Below, in pieces: positions 34,502 through 43,794 of a DNA stretch of 64,000 nt (the first letter of the stretch is position 1; each line of letters begins with the position of its first letter). The DNA lies in NCBI RefSeq assembly GCF_000516985.1, contig NW_006917099.1, forward strand, positions 62,001 through 126,000, written 5' to 3'. This stretch comes from Pestalotiopsis fici W106-1 (lineage: Eukaryota > Ascomycota > Sordariomycetes > Amphisphaeriales > Sporocadaceae). Both the position numbers and the translations under genes were made by a program. The notes under the pieces were generated by a model, which was given only the letters and a program-made list of their open reading frames with translations, made no database searches and was not told the DNA's origin.

Positions 34502-36930
34502 ATGCTTCCTCGATCATCTCGTCTTCAGTTCCCCCTTCACACATCGGCTCAGGTGAGAAATGATTTGTCAAAAGCTATGGACAACTAACTTTGTATAATA
34601 AAAACGACAGGTCCGGCAGAACAACTGGGAGGATGACAGTTTTATTGAATATAAAAAGATGTCAGAGAATCTTCTCGTTGTACGCAGCCGTTTACATCGA
34701 CCTTTGACCTACGCCGAAAAGGTTCTGTATTCACATTTGGACGATCCTTATAACCAGGATATAGAGCGAGGGACTTCCTATCTTCGCCTACGCCCTGACC
34801 GTGTCGCTTTCCAAGATGCTTCGGCTCAAATGGCTCTTTTGCAGTTCATGTCCTCAGGGCTCGAATCCACAGCTAAGCCTGTAACGATACATTGCGATCA
34901 CTTGATTCAGGCTTCCGAAGGAGGCACGCAAGATCTCAGTCGCGCACACGCCGAGAATAAAGAAATTTATGATTTCCTTTCTTCCGCTTGTTCCAAATAT
35001 GGTATCGGCTACTGGAAGCCTGGATCGGGCATTATTCACCAAATTCTTCTCGAAAACTACGCTTTCCCCGGCGGTCTACTTGTCGGCTCGGATTCACACA
35101 CGACGAATGCCGGCGGACTTGGAATGGGAGCTGTCGGTGTAGGTGGTGCCGACGGTGTAGAGATCATGGCCGACCTGCCTTGGGAACTCAAAGCCCCAAG
35201 AATGATCGGCGTCAGGCTCATAGGTGAATTATCCGGTTGGACCTCGCCGAAGGACGTAATTCTCAAGGTTGCTGGTATCTTGACCTCCAAGGGAGGAACT
35301 GGCTCGATTATCGAATACTGTGGGCCGGGTGTTGAGAGCATTTCTGCCACTGGAATGGCAACAATATGTAACATGGGAGCAGAGATTGGAGCAACAACGT
35401 CCATATTCCCCTTCACCAACCGAATGTACGATTATCTAGCCGCTACACAACGACAATTTGTGGGTGAGTTTGCTCGAGCTTATGCTTCGAAACTGCGAGC
35501 CGATGAGGGCGCCGAATACGACCAAATGATTGAAATCAATCTATCAGAGCTCGAACCGCATATCAATGGCCCGTTCACTCCAGATCTAGCTACACCAATC
35601 TCCAAATTCGCCCAGGCTGTTGAAACCAACGAATGGCCCGACAAACTTCATGTCGGCTTGATCGGATCCTGCACGAACTCTTCATACGAGGATATGTCTC
35701 GTGCAGCTTCCATAGCTCGTGATGCCCTCGACCATGGCATCAAAGCAAAAGCAGCATTTACTATTACTCCAGGCTCTGAACAAATTCGATCTACTATGTT
35801 GCGTGACGGCCAGCTTCAAACGTTTGAAGAGTTCGGCGGAACGATTTTGGCAAACGCTTGTGGTCCCTGTATAGGCCAGTGGCGTCGTCAAGACACGAAG
35901 GATGGGGAACCGAACTCAATTATCTCTTCGTATAATCGAAACTTTTCAGGACGCAATGACGGTAACCACGCAACTCACTCCTTTGTGGCATCGCCTGACG
36001 TGGTGGTCGCCATGGCCATTGCCGGAACCTTGTCCTTTAATCCCCTTATCGACAAGCTCACAGACAAGGACGGTGATGAATTTGTCCTCAGGCCTCCAAC
36101 GGATACCAATGGTTTGCCTGACTCAGGTTTTGAATTGGTTCACGATGTGTACCAAGGGCCTCCGGTCGACCGTAGATCAGTCGAAATACGGATCTCGCCC
36201 GGGTCGGAAAGATTGCAAGCTCTGACGCCTTTCGACGCATGGGATAAACGAGATGCAAAAGGTCTGCCAATCCTTATCAAGACCCAAGGAAAAACGACAA
36301 CGGATCATATTTCCGCCGCTGGTCCTTGGCTGAAATATCGCGGGCATCTGGACAATATCTCGAATAATCTGCTAATTGGCGCTACGAGCGCAGCAAATGG
36401 TATGGTGAACAGAGTTTTCAATAGGTTCACTGGAGCTTGGGATGGCGTTCCTGAAGTTGCGCGTGACTACAAGGCTAGGGGTATTCGATGGGTAGTTGTT
36501 GGTGATTGGAATTACGGCGAGGGAAGTTCTCGGGAACATGCTGCCTTGGAGCCTCGACATCTTGGAGGTTTTGCTGTTGTTGCCAGGTCCTTCGCCCGGA
36601 TTCATGAAGTTAACCTGAAAAAACAAGGAATTCTTCCATTGACATTTGCGGATCCATCTGATTATGACCGCGTCAAGCCTGATGACTTAGTAAGTATACA
36701 CACTCAATAAAAGAAAAAGGAATCATCCGAATTAAGCTAATCGCAAATAGATTGATATTGGGTGCACACACTTGGAGGTTGGCAAACCAATTCCAATGAC
36801 TGTTCATCCAAGCAATGGTGAAGCATTCATCATTAACCTCAGCCATACATTCAATGATTTGCAGATTGAATGGTTCAAGGACGGCAGCATGCTGAACACC
36901 CTGGCTAAACATTTCACAGCTCGTACATGA
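34502..36930 (+). CDS. Aconitase paralog with mitochondrial presequence
   Basis: Exons 34502-34552, 34611-36689 and 36751-36930 give 769 residues. The first exon encodes [17 protein letters not shown], rich in Arg/Ser with no acid, a typical matrix-targeting presequence. Iron-sulfur ligands are in place: Cys371 in [11 protein letters not shown] and Cys434/Cys437 in [11 protein letters not shown]. Other aconitase blocks: [55 protein letters not shown] and [16 protein letters not shown]. It should interconvert citrate, cis-aconitate and isocitrate or close relatives. Its place beside a citrate carrier and a PrpF-like gene suggests a second, cluster-dedicated aconitase rather than the TCA-cycle copy. 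Exon 3 carries the last 60 codons. Confidence 0.9.
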
Positions 36931-37473
36931 GATACATGCCAGTGAGGACTTAAGGGAGAGACGTTTGGAAAACTAGTGTTTGTGTGCCGTTGAATATCTC
37001 TGGAGCCATAGCATCATCTCCATCTGCATGAGCCATCATATAGCTTAGTATTCTGCTTATAAATAGGTAAGAAAGTTTACATTTGCCATTCTCGGCGTCT
37101 TTAAATACCTTTCGAAATCTCTTGTACAGCACAATTTAATCGCTGGAAACCCTTCGATATATTTTATAGCCGCCGAGGCCCCATAATGCTGTTCCCGTAT
37201 ATATATATCAGCTGGAGATGCATTCTTAATAGGCCGTTTCCTGTGGAGAAGGATTGATAATGATACTGCTCGCCGTTGGGTGTGTATTGGATGCGCGGCG
37301 GACGAGAGGACTTTTCATTGTTCAAAACGCCGTAGGTTCAAAAGATTATGGCCTACGAGTGTGGAAATGATCCGTTACACAATCCAATGCGCAACGAACT
37401 TAGTGATAATGAAATGAGATGAAGACTGTTGCCAGCTTACAGCAATATCTACTGCGAGACTACTGACTAGTAT
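36931..37473. other. Intergenic between convergent genes
   Basis: 3' flanks of aconitase and the MFS gene. Includes a short TATATATATA run near 37199. No gene seen. Confidence 0.4.
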
Positions 37474-38880
37474 CTAAATAACCGTCAACAGCCTGGGTCC
37501 AACCTTGAGAATGCGCGCAGCAACCATACATAGAGCGGAAGCGATAAGCAGCGCGCCACACCACACAATCAATCCAGCCCAATTTTGACCCGCCCCCAGA
37601 ATTGCCCCAGCGATCGGATTACTCACAAGCACCCCAAAGCCCAAAGCCCACAAAGGCCAGCGTCATTCCTATCCGAGTTCCGATCTTGATCTTATCGGCC
37701 AACAACGTTACGATGCTCGCAGCCGGCAGGCCCATAAAAGCCCCAGCGGAGAATCCGTAGAGGACGCTAAACACAATTATCGAAGGCGCCGTTTCAATGA
37801 CCAACAAGCAAAATGTAAGGATAGCACTTAAAATGGCCACAATCCCTTGTACATTAACAGAACCAATCTTATCAGCATAGTACCCAGGAATGAGGCGCCC
37901 AGCTAGCGAGCTTCCGTTAACTATCACAAGGAAATATTTGGACAAAGTCGTTGAGGAGTCGGTTCGGTCAAGGGCGAATAGCTCTAGATAGTAAAAAACA
38001 ATATAAAGACCCATAAAGCCGAAAAAAAGTCCGAGGTTAAGCAAAAGGTAAGGCGCGTCACGGAATGCCTGACGATCGATAAGGCTGTGATTGCGAAGCG
38101 GCTGAGGCTTGGATCGAGATTTCATTGCCATGACGGGAATCAGAGACGTTGCTAGGATGACAAAAGCTAAGGCTCTCGTGGCCCAGCCGAAACCAACCCG
38201 TGGCTCGAGTTGAGAGAATATAATGGGGTAAATGACACCACCTAGAGTATGTTAGTCTGGTTGATCTCTGTAGGACCGATAGAAAAGCAACACAAACCCA
38301 GTGCACTGCCTGTCGACGACGCGCCAATAGCAAGAGCCGCATGTCGGTGGAAGTACTGAGAGACGACTGCGGGCGCGGGAAGATACAAACATCCCAGCCC
38401 AAGTCCCATCAGGATGCCCTGCGTGAGCAGCACCTGATAATATTGACTCGTGATGCTCACAAGAAACGCACCAATGACCAGTGCAGCTGAGCCAGTCCAC
38501 AAAAGAGACTTGAGGTGACCGGAGTCGAAAATTGGGCCAGCGACTATAGAGACTAGAAACAGTAGGAAGGCCTGCGTCGACCCGACCCACGCGATCTGGG
38601 AGGAGCTGTAGGAGCTCAGAAAGTCGAGCTGGTAAAAAGTTTGAAAAACTCCATAAGCATTCATCAAGCCCCTGAGCCGTCATGTTAGCAGCACTAAACA
38701 TATTTTGGCGACATGCAAGGAATTGAAAACTTGCCATGTGTTCAAGTTCAGAACGAATGCACCTAGCGTTTGTAGCCAGGCAAACAGATCTTCCTTTGGG
38801 GCTTCTTCATGTGTCTGCTCGATGACTGGGACCTCTTCTAGGCCTCCAGCCGGCACAGACTCGCTAGGCTTTTCTGACAT
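37474..38880 (-). pseudogene. MFS monocarboxylate-type (MCT) transporter, frameshifted near the C-terminus
   Basis: Exons 38880-38735, 38671-38298 and 38241 downward. Typical fungal MCT blocks: LNTWGLMNAYGVFQTFY in the first helix, GSTQAFLLFLVSIVAGPIFD, YLPAPAVVSQYFHRHAALAIGAS, LAGRLIPGYYADKIG. The first intron uses a GC donor (GCAAGT): only this choice restores NTWGLMN. At 37633-37646 a 7-bp unit, CCCAAAG on the plus strand, is repeated in tandem, shifting the frame; the protein then stops at 37619 after about 380 residues. In the other frame coding resumes as VSNPIAGAILG…RILKVGPRLLTVI to a TAG at 37474. The lost part is about the last helix pair. Substrate unknown; an organic-acid exporter would fit the locus. 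Confidence 0.75.
37633..37646. repeat. 7-bp tandem duplication (CCCAAAG x2) inside the MFS gene
   Basis: Two perfect adjacent copies. Removing one restores the conserved GFG-x-L-VSNPIAG reading seen across the family. It may be a real duplication or an assembly error. Confidence 0.75.
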
Positions 38881-39506
38881 TGTAGTTTTCAATCCCTAGG
38901 AAGACTTGACCTTCAATCGATGACCGTCAACGTTTTCTGTGGGTGTGTGGTAACCAGTTCAAGGCCAGCAGTCGCAGCATGCGAGAGAAACATTCATTTG
39001 TGCTCATGCGACCCTGAAAGATTGATGCGCCGCTAAAAGTGGTTGGAGACCTTTTGGGCCTTGGCCGTCTGTGTCACACTGATACGTCCCGGTAGGGCTG
39101 TGGTTGCTTGCCGCAGCGCCCGCTACGGGACTGATTTGGCAAGGGTCGTAACATTACAGGGTTACACTGACAGCATCGGCGTAAAGGTTGTTGGTGTCTT
39201 ATAATGCAGCATAACAGTAACACGTCACCCCAGCTTCTTACTTTGGAGAGATGTACGAGCTAACAGCAATTCTGCGTGGATCTTCCCGGAGAGTAAAGCC
39301 TGCCCTGTCGACCAGGCCAAATGTGTGGAAACACCAAAGCAAGCCCTGTGCGACGCACTGCCAAATCAGTGAACCTCCGTTATCCATAACGCTCATCATC
39401 ACTCTTCGTAATCGGTTCGCTTGCATATTCCCTTCTATTCTTTCTTATCGACCCCAAACCCTCTAAGCGGTGCGTTATCTCATACAGCAGCAGTTTACCT
39501 GGTAAT
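38881..39506. other. Intergenic between MFS and UstYa-like genes
   Basis: Upstream region of the MFS gene and 3' flank of the UstYa-like gene. No supported gene. Confidence 0.4.
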
Positions 39507-40444
39507 TCAACTTGTGCCATTGTCCAGTGGCCACAATATGCGACCGTCAGGACATGACTTGAACCGCTCAGTCAATGGCCCTGGGACCTCGTCCTCGTGG
39601 CGGAAACAGGCCGTGTTCTTGAGTGCCCATTCTTCAAGTTTGCTCCAGTTTTTACACATGCGAACCTATCCAGCGCCCGTTCCTACTGGGACCTGATCAC
39701 CCGCCCATCGAGGTGTATCATCTGCATTGCAAATAACATCTTGCCGTAATTGGTCCAAGCAATGCAAAGCATGAGAATAGGCAATGTGGTTTGGCTGGCC
39801 AGTCTCCGTGTACATGATGTATCGATACAGAGTACGCTAGTCGCATTGTCAGTACCGTTGGCCGTAGTAAGCTGTTGCTTTGGAGACGCGATCAAATGCG
39901 AAACCATCGACGACGGAATATAGACCAAACAGTGCAAGTTGTGAAATCCTTGAAGCAAGTAGACACCCTTATCTTCATCCCATGGAAACCTCATGGCTTG
40001 TTTAAGCCCTTTTTCTTCAACGGAAGCGGTCGGCAAAGCAACAACCCCAGGGTCGCCACTGTATTCTTCCCAGAGTGCCCTGACCTCTGTGATGTTTTAG
40101 CCCGTATACTTCGTTGTTGGGTAGATCTGCATTGGGATATCACGGTTGATGCCCGCTGCCAATATCGGAAACGTTGGAACACGTACAATGGGTCCGGTGA
40201 CCAACCATACCATAAAAGAGGTATGTTCTCTATCACAAGATGATAGTCTGATCTTGGAACCAAGAAAAATGTTTGTCGCTAGTGAAAGAATGAGGATTGA
40301 AACAATAATTGTCATTTGTTTAACTCCCAAGGTAAAGGTGCGCCGGCGACTATGTGGGAGCTCTGGAATATCCGACGTATTTGAGAGGCATCTTTCTGGA
40401 GAGTCTTCTCGAAGTGGCTCATACCCTCTAGATTTTGCCGCCAT
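39507..40444 (-). pseudogene. UstYa/DUF3328-like oxidase with two in-frame stops
   Basis: Exons 40444-39926 and 39836-39507, intron 89 nt (donor GTCTAT, acceptor CTAG), would give 282 codons. The N-terminus has a polar region and one membrane anchor (MTIIVSILILSLATNIFLG). Two HxxHC motifs, the family signature, are present: HNLHC and HALHC, followed by LRQDVICNADDTPRW. In fungal peptide and other pathways UstYa-like proteins oxidise or cyclise substrates at the membrane. In-frame TAA at 40099-40097 and TAG at 39668-39666 interrupt conserved sequence (NITEVRALW just after the first; VRMCKNW just after the second), and no intron removes either. It is therefore probably inactive. An A/T-rich TTATATATTT box lies near 40550, about 100 nt before the start. 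Confidence 0.72.
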
Positions 40445-40560
40445 GGTATACGCTGGGTTGACAAGTAAAATTTTGGGAAAATGGGGAATGGAATGTTGAG
40501 AAATCCCGGAAGTAGAGGAGGTGCGCGCTGCCCCGCAGAGCGGACCAGGATTATATATTT

Positions 40561-40678
40561 GTCGTATCTGGCCAGCAGACTAAAATGTAAAGCTCTATAT
40601 TAGTAGCTAGGCTAATGGTACGGATATGGTAGATGCGGCGCAATATATCAACTTAGATCGGGAAGACAATTGTGGTTT
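40561..40678. repeat. Degenerate dispersed repeat, copy 1
   Basis: Shares with copies 2 and 3 the core CAGCAGACyAAAATrTA, then AGCTCyATAyTAGTAGCTAGGCT, GGATATGG and GGCGCAATAyA. The copy is about 115 bp and imperfect. Confidence 0.6.
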
Positions 40679-40841
40679 AATAGAATAGGAAGTAAAAAGT
40701 AGCAAGCCGGGGCCTTGAGTCTAGCCTTTCATTTGTACGACCCGATCTTGCGGCGACGCCTGCAACCCTAGCTGGCGTTGCCTGGTGTCTGGAAAATCTG
40801 GTGATACTAAGTATCCGGAGATCGAACCTATTTGGAAGTGG

Positions 40842-41009
40842 ACAATGCGCAGCAGCGCTAGCCGGAGCTTATAACTATCCTATGATCTATCTGGCTATTG
40901 CGCTAGCAGACCAAAATATATGGCTCCATACTGGTAACTAGGCTCATAATGTGGATATAGCAGATATGGCGCAATACACCCCCCCAGATCGTGAAAATAA
41001 TTGCGATCT
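40842..41009. repeat. Degenerate dispersed repeat, copy 2 with flank
   Basis: The core is 40886-41009. The flank ATGCGCAGCAGCGC…GCCGGAGCTTATAACT at 40846-40876 is shared with copy 3 but not copy 1. On the minus strand the adjoining DNA reads AGGTTCGATC, like a tRNA B-box. Confidence 0.6.
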
Positions 41010-41248
41010 AAAGGCTCTATATGCTGGTAGGCGGGCTCTGGACCTACGGAGAATTAGAAGTTCCCCTTTGGATCTGAGAGATCGGTTGTTTTAGTGGTTT
41101 ATTTTAATATTCTGGTGATCGGTTGTTCTGATGATCTATTTTGTGATTTGTTCTGGTGTTCTGGGTTTTGGGTTTTGTATCGGATGGCCATTCTGGGGTT
41201 CGAACCTATGCCCTTTATTCTGGTAGTGTAAAACGACTTATACCTAGA

Positions 41249-41403
41249 CTATGCGCAACAGCGCGAACCGGAGCTTATAACTGTCGTATCTGGCTATTGC
41301 GCCAGCAGACCAAAATATAAAGCTCCATACTAGTAGCTAGGCTAATAGAGTGGATATGGCAGATACGGCGCAATATATGTAGTGGCGATTATTATTGCCA
41401 TCT
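41249..41403. repeat. Degenerate dispersed repeat, copy 3 with flank
   Basis: The core is 41283-41403 with flank ATGCGCAACAGCGCGAACCGG. Upstream at 41190-41215 the minus strand reads AGGTTCGAACCCC, again like a tRNA B-box, which suggests a tRNA-derived short element. Mobility is inferred, not shown. Confidence 0.6.
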
Positions 41404-42045
41404 AGATTCCCATGAAATAGGTTTCATTGTCGTCAAGTGTTTGAAGCCATAAACGAGCGTAATACAACCCTCCATGACAAGTGGCTCCGAGTTCAGATCT
41501 AAACGGATTCTGCATGTTGCTTTGCACGAAGCCTACTAATTTTGCAAGGAGCCTACCAACTGGCTTTCATACCAGTTTCATAATTGAGACATTTGCATAA
41601 TAGACTGGTTCATCACAATCATCAAGACCGAAGAGTTGCTCCTGGGAAATTGCACACCTGTCGGCTGCAGAAACAAGCCAAATAACAATAACTCTACACC
41701 ACTGCCGGTCATGGCGAGCAAGTGGGGGACATGGCTCAAAGTCGAGAGCTGAGGTCGAATCATCAATTTGGCGTTGCTGTTTTATAGTAGACGTGATCAA
41801 GTATTTAATTGTCCCTGATAGGATGACATGACATCTCGAATTGACTCTTAGTGTTGAAGATTGCTCGAAGTTATTTATGTCCGAGAAACTAGGCACTCGG
41901 GAGGTTTGGAATGTGAGCGATAGCTCCATCTACAAGATTCACACATTGCCAATCGCAACAAAGTAAAGTCCTGGGTAGTCAACTCAAATAACTATCAACC
42001 AAAACCATTCGGAAAGCTAAGAACATGAGAGTTTATCGTCATTTT

Positions 42046-43794
42046 TCAAGAGTAAAAGTCTTTATGATCAGCCTTGACAGCATCGGCACCTTTTTCCGCC
42101 ACAGCATAGACAGAGTTCTGGATTCTGCAGTCGGGGATCTCCGGGATGCAAGATGCATCAATGACACGCAAGTTCTTGATGCCATGAACTCGCAGACCGG
42201 GATCGACAACTCCCTGCTTGATGTCTTTGGAGAGTCTGGCGGTGCCACAAGGGTGGAATGAGGTCTGAGAACGGTCCAAAACAGTTCTGTTCATCAAGTC
42301 GTTGTCGTGCAGGGGCATGGGGAATGGATATTCAGTAATGACGACATCCTTGAAGGCATCACTGTACTTGAGGATATCGTAAGCATAGCGAATACCCTCT
42401 CGAATAGCGATGACATCAAGGTCATTATTGAAGTAGTTCAGGTTGATGTTCGCTTGCTGCAAAGGGTCGGTGCTGTTGAGAGTGATCTCTCCTGGCTCGG
42501 ATACTGGCCGGACAAGATCGACCATGACCGTCAGGTAGTTGCCTTTGGCTGGTGTCGGATAGTGCCACTGGAAGGCGCTGCCAAACAGACAGACAAAATC
42601 GAGTTCAAAATGAGGTTGTCCATCTGGGCAAAAAGGATCTTTGCCATCGTTGGAGGCCTTTGCCCTTCGATATTCGGGAACCTTTTCCAAGTACTCATCA
42701 ATACGGGGAAACCCAACCATTTCCAGGAAGCCAGACCCCAAAGGGCCACCATGTTTCCCTTCACCATAGGCCTTGAGTGCTTCACCATGTTGATCTGTGT
42801 TGTGGCGGAGAATGTAGTCATCCATTCCATACCCGTCCTTGACTTGGAGAACGAATGGTACACCAGGATGGTCCAGCAGATTTTTGCCGACATGTGGAGA
42901 GTCGACAATGACGGGAATGTTGTGTTTCTTCAGCTCTGCTGCTGGTCCAATGCCACTTAGCATCAACAATTTGGGGGTCTCAAATACGCCTTCGGAAATG
43001 ATGACTTCACGAGTAGCTTAAAGCTTCAATTCCTCCCCAGATGGAAGGATAACTTCGACGCCCTGAACAACTTTGCCCACCTCATCAATGATGAGCCTCT
43101 TGGAGTGAGTGTGGCCCATGATGGTGATGTTCGGTTTGTTGGCAACAGCCAAAAAGCTACCTGTACGGCGACCTTGGTAGATGGTGTTGACACTGTGCGT
43201 CAAGCCGCGCATCGTGCCATCAAAGATGTTCTCGGTGATGGGATGGCCAGTAGATGTCCATGCTTTGGTGATGAGGTCACGGAAAGGCTGCATCTCTGGG
43301 ATGAGTTCCGCGTGGGCGATTGGGATGGGACCACCGCCACCAATCTTCTGAAGCTCTTTGGGGTAGACACCTGCATCGTCGTAGTAGGTGACACTCTTGC
43401 GAAGGTAATGAACAAGGGGTTCCCATGTCCACTCTTTACCACCGTACTTTTCCCACAAGTCGAACGTGGCCTTGGATCCAGGGGCCCAGGTGAAATAGTT
43501 CAAGGCCGAGCTACCACCTAGGGCCTTGCCACGGGTATTGGGTTTCTCGACGCGCTCATAATCATCCCTCTTGATCATAGTAGTCTTGAATGCCCAATCA
43601 TGCTTGCCATTACGCAGACTCATGGCAGACGATGGTGTGCGGATCTCATCAAGGTTGATGGAGTCGGCAGTACCTGCTTCAATAACCAAGATCTGAGCGT
43701 TGGGGTTCTCGGCTAGGCGAGCGGCCACAATACCGCCAGCCGTACCTCCGCCGACAACGATGAAGTCAAAACGGGTGCCGTTTTTGACAGTCAT
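42046..43794 (-). pseudogene. GMC oxidoreductase (alcohol oxidase-like) with in-frame TAA
   Basis: An otherwise continuous 582-codon frame holds the whole GMC family plan: FIVVGGGTAGGIVAARLAEN (FAD dinucleotide fold) at residue 10, signature 1 GKALGGSSALNYFTW near 89, signature 2 ETPKLLMLSGIGP near 270, and SFHPCGTARL with the catalytic His near 507. A TAA at 43018-43020 (codon 259) lies in the same frame just before VIISEGVFETPKLL; no intron can remove it, as both sides are in one frame with no gap. The product would lose the substrate-binding half. Members oxidise alcohols or sugars using FAD and oxygen. TATATATA near 43914 may be the promoter box. Readthrough is possible but the context is not a known readthrough signal. 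Confidence 0.8.

Larger units (their letters stand above)
40445..42045. other. Intergenic with degenerate repeats
   Basis: Apart from the three repeat copies listed separately, no gene is seen. A weak minus-strand frame at 41567-41929 has no motif. Near 41090-41175 lies a T/G-rich simple stretch (repeated TTCTGGTG, TTTTGGGTTTTG). Confidence 0.45.

Noticed and set aside
37619..37660. Intron instead of the 7-bp duplication
   Set aside because: No GT-AG pair of usable length removes the extra 7 bases while keeping the GFG-VSNPIAG block.
43010..43030. Intron hiding the TAA in the GMC gene
   Set aside because: Coding on both sides is in the same frame with no gap and no GT donor nearby, so there is nothing for an intron to remove.
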